Shown in pieces: positions 38,475 through 51,540 of a stretch of DNA of 64,000 nucleotides. A program made the translations under genes and the position numbers. How positions within the stretch are numbered: the stretch's first letter is position 1; each line of letters begins with the position of its first letter. The notes beneath the pieces are model-generated. The model worked only from the letters and a program-made list of their open reading frames with translations, was not told the origin of the DNA and did not search any database. The DNA comes from Setophaga petechia (taxonomy: Eukaryota; Chordata; Aves; Passeriformes; Parulidae), in the NCBI GenBank assembly GCA_024362935.1, contig JANCRA010000040.1:744001-808000 (forward strand), written 5' to 3'.

Positions 38475-41400
38475 CTCTATTTTCTGTACTTCCTGAACCC
38501 TCATAGTGATGAAATGGCTTTCGGGGTTATAATGTTTCAAAAAGAGGCAAAATGGAACCACTAAGCTACCCATTCCAAAGTCCTTTCTCTAAGGAATACC
38601 TGAAGTCCTGTCCTGCACAGAACACCTCTGAACTGGCAGTGCAGGACACCTGCTAGACAGATTGATGCACCCAGACTCCTTCCACGGATGCACATAATTT
38701 GAAAAATGACTGGCTGAAGGGTTCCTCACTCCAGCGTGGAAGAAGTCACAGTGCTATGTTTAGGCTGACTGGCAACCTCTGTCCTTTCAACAAACAGCAA
38801 AACAAATCCTCTAACCTATTGTGGTGTGTTGTGGTATATAAAAATGGTCAATGGACAAGACTAGCATTTTTATTTTCCTCTGAGGACACCTTAACTAGAT
38901 ATCACTCAATATCTTTGACTGATCTAACAAAGTAGAGGAAAAAATCAAAAGGAAAAATGTATTGAAAACTCTTCACTTTTTGAAATTTGAAAATGGAGTG
39001 GGAAAGAGAAGGGCATTAGAGTTTAAGTCTGTCTTAAGAACCTGTAGACATGGTCTTTGTCACCAATAGCCAGCAATATTCATAGCCACCAATTTGGCTA
39101 AGAAAGAGCAAAGATGGATCTTGAAGTGGTGCCAGTGACCAAATAAAAATCTAAGTTGGATAAATTTTCAATAGTATGAAAAACATTTAATCAGAGTACC
39201 TTTTCCCCTAGTCCCCTTCCCTCTTCACCCCAGAGCTTTGAGTAACAACAGTTTCATTAGTCTCTGAGATACTTTCTACACAATCCACCAGCTGTGGGAG
39301 CATCGTTTCCTACCACATGGCATTAGGCACAGAAGCTTCTGCACTTTCATTTCTGAATTTCTTTGCCAGGGAAAAGCAATATTTTCTCCTAAGGTTTTAC
39401 AATCCCCATGGTTTATCAGCAGTGGTTAGGAAAAGAACAAAAACAAGGTAGATATAATAAATATAAATTAATGGAGCAGCTACAATGTGATATTAAAGAA
39501 TAATTGCGATAAAATTCAAGGTTGACCTGAGGTATCTTCTTCCAGAGTCTTTCCAGAGTCTTTCTATTTTCTAGTATTTTTCACATTGCATCACAGAAAA
39601 ATCTGACAATACCAACAACCAAATAGGAGGGGGGAAAAAACCCCACTGCTACCTTACCTGAGAGGTAATCCATGTAACAGAAGTCTCCATATCCTTTTAG
39701 GAAAATCAGTGCAAAGTGATACCCTTCTTTATTCCTTCTTTATTGTCCCGGTAGACAGACCCTTTAGAAAAAAGCCTAGGACTTGGTTCTTAAACCTCTT
39801 TGTTAGGTTAATTTTGTTGGCAAGTTTCTCACAATAGTTATCTTTTGCAAGCCAAGACAGTCTGTAAGCACAAGATATAAATGCCCATAAGCCCACCTGC
39901 CAAGGTAGCAATTTTTGGAAGTTCTGGTTGACAAAGGCTTCAGAGTGTGCTAGATATTACTCAAAAAGCTTTTGGGTGTTTAGTTAACAATTACATCTCT
40001 CTGCTGTCTACTTTTCCAATAGCAGGCTGATCAATAGGGTTTTGTTCACTCAAATATCTGAAAATATCTGAGGAGAGACCATCATCTGTATGGTAAGAAA
40101 AATCTATTGGACAGTTCAAAGGAAATTACTGTGCCTGACCATCTGTGGAACTTCATGCCCTCATTTCATTCTCTAACCCTCCATTTCCCCTCCAACATTT
40201 TATTTCAGCTCTCATTCTGGAGAATTCTTTGTGATGGACTGACAGTGTGACCAAATAATGCCTAGTAAAACAAATTTCCTGTCTTGTGGAAGTCCCAGTA
40301 GACTATTTCAATATACCAAGCAATAACTACAGCATTTGTTTTTAACAATGGAAATTCTACTCCTACTTTCCGTATATCCCATGATAAAGGTTGTATGCTT
40401 GTAAGTGCTTCACTGATTTTTCACTCAAAACCTGAAGAAGAATATTTAGACTCCTACCTAACATACGTGTTTTTGAAAAATTATCCTAATTCCATTAATT
40501 CAGCTTCATTGCCAAATTTTGAAGAACAGTATTAGAATTGCTTTCATTCTTCATTTAATGTGCTCTTGGAAAAAAACTGTTTGTGCACTTAAATACTGTT
40601 GTATAATTTGTTAGAGGAGTTTTACAGGTCCTTTTGAGAGTATGACCTTTAATTGTGCTGTTCTTTGGAGAAAAATGTCAAGTTTTATTATTCATTTTTT
40701 AGTTAGCATAAAGTGCAATACACTGACAAGGAAAGATATACTTAGACTACACAAAAAAAGTTAAATTTCTGAGTAAAACATGGGGACCTTTGCCTAAATG
40801 CCTAAATGAAAGGGCTGTCAAACTTTAAAGCACAACCACAAGTCATCCACTGAGAGAAAGACAAAGACCATCTCATGCAATATTGCAGTGAGCATTAAAT
40901 CACATATGCCGGAGGTGCAGATGGTTTAGTTTTTAACTTTAACCTGTTTCTACCAAAATAACCTTTCTAGCACGTTAATTTTACAGAGATGGGTTAATAG
41001 TTGCCTACTTGGTAGCTCATGCTAAATGCTAAATAAGATCACCACCGGAGATACAAGAGTGAGGGATGAATATTGGAACATTTTTCCTTATGAACAGTTC
41101 ATAAATGGCAAAAACAACTGGCATTGAAGATCGTTGTTACTGGTTTGGGCAAAATAGATGGTACTTTTAGGCTTTTGAAACTCTTAAAAGTAACTGCAAG
41201 AGGAATTCAATAAAGGGCAGTTGATGAGACATGCCTGACATGAAAAGCTCCCTCAGGCCACAGGGAATCTATGGAAGTCTAATGCCCCGAATCATAAAGC
41301 CATATTCCCTATACAATTTTATTGGAGCAGATTCTTATGCCAAAATAGACCCAGCACAGAAATAAAGTAAAAAACAAAATATGTTCTAATACATCACTTT

Positions 41401-44400
41401 ATTACCCTGCAGGGGGGTTTACTGAGAGGTGCTGTTGCTCTGTAATCTTGTTGGCCACAGCATGCCTTCAACATGTTAAAGAGACACAGAAATTATATGT
41501 CAGGATTGAAACCCTCACTTCTATCAGTTTGTGTGCATTTTGAGGAGATAACTTCTGTCAAGAAATATTCCTGAATGCTTGTGTGCCACAGTGAAAGATA
41601 AGTAAGAACTCCCAGCAGCCTTTATCCCTCCTTCTGTGGAGGACTCTGGCACAAATACAGGGAGACTGAACAGCAAGCCATGTGCACATATCCACATGGC
41701 CATATAATAAATGCTCATTTATTCCAAAGTGTCTGATATAGTATTCACTGCATACTTTTGGTTTGCCCTGAGAGCCTAAAAACATGGTACAGGCACAAAT
41801 CTTGGCCTGTCATTAATTCACACCATGGAGACAATAAAATGGATACTGCAGAAACTCTCTAAATGTGCTGAGGAGGAAAAAATGTTCTGTCATACAGCAC
41901 AACATATCAAACCAAGGTGCATGGCTGTAACCTCAATTTTTTATGCTTGGTTCCATTCCAGCATGAGTTTTCTCCAGGGCACTGGGCTGGATTTGTGTGT
42001 AGTTGCCCAAAGCTGTTACATGCAATCTATTGTTTCAGTACTTCTTCCCATGGGTTGCTCTGTACATGCAGTGATTTTTTTACCCTTGCTGTAGCTTAAA
42101 CATTTTGTTAGGATAATTCTTCAAGCCTATGAAGAGTATCAGCCAGGACATCAGGATTTCTCTATATGTGTCTACAGGTATAATTATATTTTGATCACAA
42201 CATAAGGATAAAGGAAAATTATTTCATTCATACTCCCTTTTTTTTGTTTTTCTTTTGTAGGGTGTTTTTTCCACTTTTGTTTTGTGGGGCTTTTTTCAGA
42301 GTGTGGGTCAGAAAGTAATGTTGGCCTTTTTTTTCCTCACTGTTTCCATGTTATTTTCTTAAGAGAATTATTTTATGGCCACAGAGATTTTAGAAAATTA
42401 GAAACTTATTTTGTACAGAGCAATCTTCACATCACAATTCTTTCATCCTGTCTCTAGCATTTGTCTTTCTGTCCATCTCTTTGACCTTAGGGAGGTACCA
42501 CAGTCTTACAGATTGCATCACAGAAATTCAATAATAACACCAATTATACTAATACTACTAATACTAGTTCCTATTCTGAGAGTCTGAATTTTTTTACCAT
42601 AGGAAGAGTCAGTGTAATGATCCAGAGACATTGATTTCAAAGTGATTCAGATTTGAGCAACTTTTGGTGGATTCAAGGCAAGATTTCAAAGAAACTGTTG
42701 TTGAAGTCGTGGCAAAAATTATCTCGTTGCAAAATACCAAAACCTAAAAGCTGGGACCTCCATGCAGACCTGAGAAACAACAGTTAAGCTTACCTTTCAG
42801 GTGCATTTAGATTTGAGACAACTATTGGACACAGGGCCGCGATAACTTAAATTACAAAAGAAAAAGGAAAAAAAACACCTCAGCAGAACTAGACATTTCA
42901 TCTTGGCTATGTCTAGTCTGCTGTTAAAATGCTTTGCTGCTATGTGAGAACACTCAAGTTCTCATTGAAAACAACCAATTTTTGAAGAAACATATTTTGT
43001 GAAGCTGTTAAAGTGAATTCCTCCAGACCACTTGATTTGTCCTTTATGCTTTTGTGTCACTTAGCTCAGCTGATTCTGATATTATTGTTTATGAAAATAA
43101 TCAAACATAATATTTCTTTAATGATAATGCCAGGATCAGTCATACAGTAGACATGCAAATGCAGGTAATCTTGCTGTCATTCTCTTTTCTTTAAATTTCT
43201 AACAAAAGTTTGAAAACATATCCTGAACATATCTTGTTAACTCAGAGGAGAAAGAAAATAGGAAAAAAGAATTAAATGCTGTAACACACCTGAAAAAAAA
43301 AAAGTTTTGCATTGCAATTTTTATGGCATTCTCAAAACAGGGTTGTGCAAGAGGGAAGATAACTGAGGATTAGGAATACTGCAGCTGGAAAAAGGAGTTT
43401 AAAATCACCTAATGAATTCATAGGGAGTTTGGCACAAGGCAGATAGGGGACAAACTAGTCAGTAATACATTCAGGTTGAGAACTTGAAGATATACTCTGC
43501 TCAGAAGAAGAGTGAAGCATTGGAACTCTCTTGTCAGAGTATTAAAAGCTAGAAATCAACACGCTTTCAAGGAAGGGTGCAATTAGCTTGTAAATGAAAT
43601 TCTGCAGCATGGCTGCCTGGGATAACAGCAAGCTGGCTCATGCACAGACCTTTTCAGTCTTCTGCCTCTGACCTCATGCTGGTTCCTACCATTCCAGGAT
43701 TACATAATCATTTTTGGCTATGTGGGGCTCATCACAAAAGGTTTGAGTGTTTTATTAAAAATGTAGAGTGGAATTTGTGCATAGAGAATAGGAATTGTTG
43801 TATGTTTCTGCATCTATTCACAGGTGCTTGTCTGTGGGCAGACTAGATTACCATACTGCAACTTTTACAAATTTATCTTACCAAATGTCTTAATTTTTAA
43901 ACAGTGTTTATATTTACAGGATATTTGTTCTATAATTGTTCCGTTTATTCATGGGAAGGGGGAAGAAGAGTAATTATTTAGTATACTTTGACATTTTTAT
44001 CAGTTGTCTGTAAAGGACAGGAAAATTTCTTCCTATTCCACTAGCAGAAAACTTTGGCTTCACAGTTACAACAAGACACTGTGAGCATTAGGTTTGAATA
44101 AGCACATGGCTTGAGTCTGATTTTGTGTGCAAAAGGTGCAGTAGATGCAGACTACATTTAGCCAGATCTGGCTGCTCTGAATATCCTCTGGCTGAGAATT
44201 TTGTGCAAAAAAAGGCAGACATGGGGAGTATTGACCACATCTAAATTTAAGCATTTACAGGAGAAACTGGTGCAAGACTCCTGCATTCGGTAGGGATAAA
44301 CATTTTATTGTGCAGCAGAGCAAGGAATTTCTATGCATCCATCTGTATCATTTAGAGATAGGTTACATGCACTCTTACAGATGTGCAAAAGGCATCTGCT

Positions 44401-44744
44401 TTACACTGGCCTTTCAGTCCTTGAAGTAGGACTATACAAATGGTTAAAAACCAGTAATTTAAACACTAACCAGGTAAAGGAGGTTGAGGGGGCCATTTCT
44501 TTGTTTATAGTTCTTTTTTATTTGCCCTATATAGAGTGAGCACTTCTCCACTGGAGAGAAGTATATTCAGATCTTAGAGTACATCCTGACTAATGCCGCC
44601 TCTTCTCCAAATAAGTGTAAAATAGACAAAAGGATCTAAAAGAAGTAGGGGGTAGAAGGAATGCATTGCTCTCCAATGCTCTCTCCTGAAAGGAAACTTA
44701 TGAATCATATTAAGAACAAAATCACTCTGTCCAAGCAAGCTCTA

Positions 44745-45060
44745 CCACATATTTTTCACCTACAGAACACCAGTCCCAGAACCCCCCATCAAATCTCCAT
44801 TGTCTCAAAACACCCAGGTCCCAGGCTTTCTGACTTAGAGCTCCCCACACTTCCCAAATCCAACAGAGAGACCCAGTAGTCCTATCGTCATTTTTCCCAA
44901 GATCCCCAACACCAACTCCAACACTTCCCATCTAACCCCCAGACCTGTCCAACTCTAATATCCCCACAGCCCTCTTCTTCCTCAACCTTGACCTAAATCC
45001 TTTTCTGTACTGAACTCCTGTCCTCTCCCTCCCAGTTCTGCTCTCCCCCAGCTCCTGCCT
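44745..45060. repeat. C-rich, strand-asymmetric degenerate stretch
   Basis: The plus strand is strongly enriched in C with runs such as CCAGAACCCCCCATC, ATCCCCAACACC, TCTAACCCCCAGACC and CTCTCCCCCAGC, and it is poor in G. The motif spacing is irregular. It looks like a decayed C-rich minisatellite or an unrecognised repeat. No gene is visible. Confidence 0.5.
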
Positions 45061-45400
45061 TGCTCACACCTGAGCTCTGGGGATCCAGGCCAAGCACAGC
45101 AGCTGCCAGCACTTCAGATCCAGCGCTGTGTGAACATCTCCTCCTTCTTCTGCTGCCTGCCTCCACTCACCGCTGTCCTGCCGTTCCCTGCTGCAGCCTG
45201 CCAAGCTCTTTGCCGAGCTTCTGTTGGAAATTCCCAAAACCCAGGCACGAGCTGCACTTGTTCAAAAATCTGCTTAGATGGTGCTCCAAGGACAGAAAAG
45301 GAAGACATATCAGGAAAACCCAGGCAGCTGATAGCTCTGCCCCTGCAGGGAGGCAGCTCTGTTTAGTGGCAATAAGGACTCTTGTTTTAATAATAGAACA
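45060..45400. other. Locally GC-rich stretch, unexplained
   Basis: Directly follows the C-rich block and has clearly more G+C than its surroundings, with CTGC-rich words. Open frames occur on both strands in the same place (plus 45060-45416 and 45130-45366; minus 45406-45167), which is what GC-rich DNA with few stops gives. CpG is not especially frequent, so a CpG-island promoter is not supported. No protein domain was recognised. Confidence 0.4.
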
Positions 45401-45984
45401 CAGCACTGAGATTTAATTAGCACTTATAGCAACATATGTCAGAGAGCAATAGCTTTCAGTAGGCACTTGTGAGAATTGTCAGGACTGCAGACTTGGTGCC
45501 AGGGCAATTCTCTACTCCTGCTTGCAGTGATCTAAGTCCCATGTAACTTTCATTGTTGATCTTGTTTTTCACTGAGAAAAAGAAAGAAACATCTGGGATG
45601 ACTGTTTATCTATTCAAACCATACTGTCTGTCAGTTTGTTATCTCTTCCTGTTTTAGGTGACACCTTCCAGCTTTCCACCCCAGTCTTGGCTGTTCAATG
45701 ATGAGTATACAGTAATACTGATGCTAATAAATTACAGCTTCTGAATGAAGATTTTATGCTTGTCGGTATCAAACTGTTTTCTGCCTTGCAGCAGAATATG
45801 GCATCACATCATATTTTGATTTGTTCAGATGTATTCACTATCAGAAAATGTAATTAAATTGAAATATGCCATCTGTGAAACTCCAGATTGGTTTTAAACA
45901 CCATTAACATGGATGATATGAAGCTTGTCTGTGCTGTACCATTGATAAGAAAACACTGGGCAAACAACAAATCAGGTGTGATAT

Positions 45985-46090
45985 TCATTGACTCCTAGAA
46001 TGGTTTAGGTTGGAAGGGACCTTAAAGATCATCTAGTTCCAGCCCAAGTGCCACAGGCCATGGATATCTTCCACTAGAAGGCAGCTTTGC
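45985..46090 (-). mobile_element. CR1 LINE 3'-end fragment
   Basis: On the plus strand this is the reverse complement of the CR1 3' terminus: 'CTAGAATGGTTTAGGTTGGA', then 'AGGGACCTTAAAGATCATCT', then the 'CATGG...CCACTAGA' segment. Only about 100 bp of the element is present, which is a heavily 5'-truncated insertion. The right limit is placed where the match stops, after 'CCACTAGAAGGCAG'. Confidence 0.85.
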
Positions 46091-49000
46091 TCTGATTGAG
46101 TAACAGGAAAAGTAGTCAGGAGATATTTATTTCTCAAGGTGCATTTCTAAGCTGTATCTTCTCTGCTGGGCCACGGAATACAAAGAAAACATTCACCCAA
46201 TTATGAATCCTGCTTCAGAAGTCACTTCAGACCCCTGTGAGTGCCCTACCAGACACTGAGAACTCAGTGTGTGAAGGACAAAAAAAAAAAAAAAAAAAGG
46301 AAAATACTTTTGTGTGGCTCATTGAAGTCTGATTCTTATGTCCAAGGGTGACTGTCAGACAGAGAAAACCAGACTTCTTTTTGGAGGAATGTGATCCAGT
46401 TTGCAGCAAAGTTCTGTCTTCAAACTTGGTATATTGATCTTCTTGTCTTTTTTTTATTTTATACAGAAAACTGCAAAACATGTTCAACTTTTACTACTCC
46501 CTAGATCCAAGATTCTGATTGAGATCCTACAACTAATTCCATTTTTCTTTCTTGGTTTGTACAAAGCCATGGAAGAAACTTTGGAATTTCTAGTACAAAT
46601 ACATCTTCAGAAAAAAGAAAACTCTTTTGAAATGTTTTAGAAAGCCACCCTTTTTGTTTTATATCAAACTGTCATTCTGAACAGAACAAAGTTTCCTTTT
46701 TTCCTATTTTCATCTAATTCTAAGACTTGTAAATAGATAGGATCATTGTGTGCGCTTCACTTGCAAGATTTTGTTCCCTTCAGAGCACACTCATAAAAGG
46801 GAAACTTTTTCCTTCCATTTTAATTTAATTAAAAGCCAAGATATGTTTGAAGCTTTGAGCTGATCCAGGAAGAAGATGAATGATCACAGACATGTTAGCA
46901 CTGCTGTGGGTAGCAAGGTTACAGTCCTTTCCTCAGTGAACAGAAGTGCAGGCAACAGGTTAGAAAGGAGTCCCGTGATTCTCACAAAATAAGTTTATTA
47001 AAACTAGACAGGAAGGTTAAGATAAATAAGAGTTTGAAGGCAATGAGAGCTTAAAGTATTTCAGCCTCCAGATGTGAGTGCACTTGAATGGCCTGCAATC
47101 ATGCAGGCAAGGGAGCAAGTTGTAAAGCCTAGCATTAAGGGAAAAGAGCATTATACTTGTTCCTTCATCATTATCTCATGAACCTTTCAAGGCATTCTCC
47201 TCTCAGTAGTAATTTATCTCAAAGATTTCTAGAGCAATCCCAAACTAGCCTGACTCATTCATATCCATTTAAATCTCTTCAGCAAACTGTGCACAATCTT
47301 AGAGGTTCTTCAGAAGTTACCAAATTTTGCTTTATTTATTTATCTATTTATTTACTTCATGTTCACACCTTGGCTTTTCCTTAACAGGATGATGTATCCT
47401 GCCTGAACTCCTAAAGAACTTGTATGTTCCTACAGGCAAAATATTTAGGTGTCCTCTTCTTTCCTTTGACCGCCCTAGTTCCATCACCTTCTTTACAACT
47501 CTCTGCAAAACTGCCTATGTGTTGAGGTAGTTACACAGCCTAACTTTGGGCACCCCCCATCAGATAGTTAAGTTGGGATCCCAGGCTTACTCTGTATTGA
47601 AGAGAGACAGAGAAGCAATTCAGACAACGTCCAGACTCATGTCAGGATATGTTCTCAGTTTCTAGTTCTGTTGCAGCATAGTTTTCCTATATGGAAAGGA
47701 AGGCCTGACCTTCCTCCTTGAATTTTCTTTTTATAGAAATCAAGGCACCAAAGAGGAGAAATGAAATAGAACAGGATATTCTTGTATCACTGTTTTGGCA
47801 TTTAGGTTCATTCATGGTGCACATGGTGTTAGAGAACACTTTCAGATTTCACAACATAGACTTCCTCTAGACTTCCTGCAGAAGAGCCTAGTGTCTGCCT
47901 CCTAATATTGTTTATCCGGATAGAAATTAAATTATCAATATTTTGTAAAGTTTTGTGGTAGGTCTGTGCCTTACTATTTATCCTTACTAATGGAAATATT
48001 CATTAACAGTAAAATAAATATTCATTACTTTTATACTTTTCATAGTCAAAGTAAACATTTTTACATATGCACAGAACTTGCAATTTACTTCACATCCACT
48101 GGGCATTTGTTCAGATCAATAGAAAATATTCACCAGACAGAAGTTCTGCACTAACTACATCTATTAGTGTCTTACAGCCACTTTGAACAGGGGCTGTGTT
48201 GAGCAGCTGTGCTATGTAAATTAGTTTACAAGCATTTCAATTCTATTCATCACTGACATATCTGCTAAGCCAGAATTTTTCAGCTAATCTGCCATTATCC
48301 TCCAAAGTTTACCTCAATCCTGCTCTTAGCATAGATTTTACCCCTGGTGTATATCAGTATAGTTGAAGTCTACAATCTCTGCAGTGGTACACATGAATCA
48401 GTTCCCAGACTGACAACTGCTTGTTTAAAATAGACCTGAGCTAAAAAACCTTACTCAAACTATGCAATCTCTGCTTTGCAGTTGATGTTGATTTGTCGAG
48501 ACTAAGTGTAAAAGGCATCCTGCTTTTCAGTGGGCTGTGACTCACAAAGCACAACCCAGGTTTAAACATCAGAGTACAAAGGTATACCATTGCCAAGTCA
48601 GACCTCTTCCACAGGAGTGGTTCCCAAAAGGAGATGATTGCTCTCCTTAATGGAGATGACAGTAAAAATGCTAAAAATCAGAAGAAACTCATACTTTCTC
48701 TCAGCTGCTGAAATGTTTAAAAACCAGTATCCACGTGTCCTTGAAATTTTATTTCCAAGTATGCAGACAAATCTATCTTGGGGAACTGTTTTCAGCACCT
48801 GTAAAGACAGCTGCAAACCTATAGGACTGTGTGACAGCAGAGCCCTGGGCAGAGATGCAAGCATCCTTCATTTTTCAGAACATTTAGCTTCTTTAGAAGT
48901 CTCCCCCAGGTCCCCAGACGGTCACAGTTTAATCAGTTTATTAAACACATCCATGCAGGTTGAAGTCAATCTCTTTTTCCAGTCACCTCAGCAGCAACCG

Positions 49001-50529
49001 TGCAGTTTCAGTTTTCTACAAAGCCTCTGGGGTATCCACAGTGTGCTTTACATGGCTGTCATTCCAACTACTTTTCTGTCAGCAGCACCTTCACACTGGG
49101 AGTGCTATTTATGGAGCTTCCTGAATGTTTTATGGGGACCTACACCTCTGTTTTGGCAGCAGAGTTACACCCTGAAAATTAGCACTATCACAGCTGTCTT
49201 TAGCAACTCAGTATATAATTAGCACAGGTGTTTTCTTTGAAACAACTTGCATCAAACATCAGATTGCAGCCTATCTGGGTGTACTAAAAACCCCAACATT
49301 TATGATTTTGAAAGGGAAATTTTTCTCCCCTTACTTTTTTTCTTTCTTTTTTCAATCTCAAAGCTATGTTCAACAGGAAAAAGAAACCCTGCAAACGTGG
49401 CTTCCATGCCCTTTCCCTACCCATGGAATAATCTCTATTGATAGAAACAACAACTAATTCAGAACAGGATTATAGGGAGACATTAACAGCATGCCTAATT
49501 CTGGAGGTCTTTAAAAACCTTTACATCTATAAAGCTACATAATTTTCAAACTCTGACTGAAACGAAATCTGTCCATGAGCAGAAACACCCTTGTGTGCAC
49601 AGTGAGACTCCTAGTGTTCCATTTAATAGAATAAATGTAGGATTCTATTTTGTTTTTTAATTCACAAACTTACTAGTGCACCCTCTAAGGAATATACAAT
49701 GGGACATAGAGCACTTCACTGTTTGAAAGGAAAAAATTGAAGTTGCAGGGGAACCTTCAGGATCTCAAATGCCACTTGGTGCTTTGGTTGGACAATTGTT
49801 AAAGTCCTGAGATCTGAAATTCATCGCACCTGTTTTGAGATGTCAACAATGTTTGAATCCATTTCTGAGTGGCTGAGAGAAAGATGCACTTTTAGAGCAA
49901 AAGTCCTCTGATTTGTCTTAGGTATGTATCTTAAAGTGAGATGACTCATGTCCTATAAAAGCCTCTATTTTCTCATGTGATTACTTAAGATGGGTTATAA
50001 GGCCAAGTCAGATATGATGCAGACACTTTAATCTTCTAAATTAAGTGAAATTAAGCTAATCTATCACATGTTTAATTGCAATGCAGAGAGGAGGCAGAGA
50101 AAGAACAAAGTTTCATCTATGCTTGGGAGATGGCTAATGTGTCATCACTGAACATGGGAAAACACAAAAAGTGAATACATCACCTCTCTTTTCTTCCTAA
50201 TTGCAATTTTTTTTAAGTAAAAATTTTCTCTTTATTTTCAGCATCATTGTTGTGGTAACTTCTGATCTAGAGATAATATGGTAATTATCCATTCTGTTGT
50301 TGAGTACTAAAAGTTAAAACTGTTTTATATGTTGCATGTCATATTTCTGATCTTTTTAAGGTACAGTTTAAGATTTTTGATGTGAAAAACATCTTGACTA
50401 TAACCTCAGTGACTGAGAATGTTCTATGGTGGTTTTTTTGACATTTGTTACTTAGGTAAATGACGTACCATATTCAAAGTGAGCCAGAAGGCTCTAATGA
50501 TAATCTAGAGGAATTTTTTTTACCTTGGC
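46091..50529. other. Single-copy DNA, no gene supported
   Basis: Holds the longest frame of the window (48638-49222, 194 codons, plus strand). It has no recognisable domain, no start context or splice sites that stand out, and no coding-like amino-acid bias. It is not annotated as a gene. Confidence 0.55.
46280..46298. repeat. Poly-A run
   Basis: Nineteen consecutive A bases. No processed transcript can be recognised upstream on the plus strand, so it is listed only as a simple repeat. Confidence 0.95.
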
Positions 50530-51540
50530 TGATATTTTGCTGACACTCTGCCTGGTGCTGGCCAGGAGGCTGTGGATTTTTGCAGCCATGAGGGCATATT
50601 GCTGACTCATTTTCAACTTGTTCATCAGGATGCCCAGATCCTCCCTGATAATGCTGCTTTCCAGTTGTCTGGTGCCAATCTGTTAGTGTCTAGAATTATT
50701 CCTCCACAGGTCCCATACTTGGAGTTTCCCATTGTTAAAATTTCATGCTTCTTTAGCCAAATCTCCACCCAGTCCAGGTCCTCTGCAAGGCAGTACAACT
50801 ACATGATGCATCACTCACTCTTCCCAGTTTTGCAAGACTTAAAAACCAATCAAGAGTGCACTGTGTATTATCTTCTAGGTCATAAATGAAGATGTTGCAC
50901 CAGTATGGAGCCTTGGGGTTCATAGCCACTGACTGACGTACAGGTGAACCTTGTGCAACAGGTCATAACCCTGTAAAGGCAGCAGATGAGCCACTTTTCA
51001 GTTCAACATTCTGCCTAGTTATTTAGTTTGGTTTTCATCACATTTTTAATGAGGATGTTGTAGGAGAAACTTTTCAAAGCCTTATTAAAGTCAAGCTAGA
51101 GAATATCAGCCGCTCTCACCTCATCTACCCAAGTCTTCTTCATAGAAGGCTGGCAGGTTGCTCAGGAATTATTTCCTCTTCATAAATATGTGCTGATTAG
51201 TCCCAGTCATGTTCTTGTTCTTCATGCTTTTGGAAACCTCTACAGCTTACAGAGAAAGAAATAGGAGAGGAAGGTGGTAGGACCCTTCCAACTGAAATGT
51301 TCTATTCTATTTTATTCTATTCTATTCCATTCCATTCCATACCACTTGCTTCCAGGATTATTTGGACCATCACCTTCACAGGGATCTAGGTGAGGCTGAC
51401 CAGCATGTAGTTCCCTGGATCATCTTTTTTGGATTTCTTGAAAATAGAAGGGGCATTTACTTTCTTCCAGTCTTACACTGAAAATTCAAGAATTTAAGCT
51501 AAAATGATGGGCTTATCTGTACTGACTCAAGTGCCAGCAT
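50530..51540 (-). mobile_element. CR1 LINE fragment, reverse-transcriptase region of ORF2, interrupted by a nested insertion
   Basis: Read on the minus strand, the segment follows the CR1 reverse-transcriptase part in order. It starts near 51480 with the 'GNYRPVSLT' region (plus-strand 'CATGTAGTTCCCTGGATCAT'). It continues through the 'RTHG/KSCLTNL' region (about 51130-51230), the 'KAFD' block (about 51070-51110), the 'GDMDS' and 'LSKFADDTKL' region (about 50800-50920, heavily decayed), and the 'LMKFNKAK' to 'VDEKLNMS' region (about 50560-50760). There is no intact frame. Between about 51251 and 51340 the alignment is broken by a separate short CR1 in the opposite orientation. The ends are approximate: resemblance fades before 50530 and after about 51540. 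Confidence 0.75.
51251..51340 (+). mobile_element. Nested short CR1 3' end with (TTCTA/TTCCA)n tail
   Basis: About 90 bp inserted into the minus-strand CR1 copy around it. The segment reads 'GTGGTAGGACCCTTCCAACT', the sense-strand end of CR1, and is directly followed by a pentanucleotide tail of TTCTA units that turns into TTCCA units (51300-51340). The host CR1 alignment resumes on the far side with 'GGATTATTTGGACCATCACC'. This is an unusually short LINE insertion. Its orientation is opposite to the host element, which rules out a simple tandem duplication of host sequence. Confidence 0.65.

Larger units (their letters stand above)
34781..44744. other. Long single-copy A+T-rich region, no gene seen
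   Basis: Ten kilobases with two small tandem duplications (35628, 38435), A-runs and T-runs, and frames no longer than about 117 codons. No CR1 or LTR was recognised, which makes this the longest repeat-poor stretch of the window. Confidence 0.6.

Noticed and set aside
39652..39702. Minus-strand piece between CTAAAAG and GTAAGG (GYGDFCYMDYLS)
   Set aside because: The acceptor is poor and nothing else supports an exon; chance is the simplest reading.
45060..45416. 118-codon plus frame beside a GC-rich stretch, as a first exon with promoter
   Set aside because: Open frames exist on both strands, CpG is not enriched, and no TATA box, donor site or domain supports it.
46256..46298. A19 run as the tail of a processed pseudogene
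   Set aside because: No coding or repeat sequence recognisable directly upstream on the plus strand and no target-site duplication seen.
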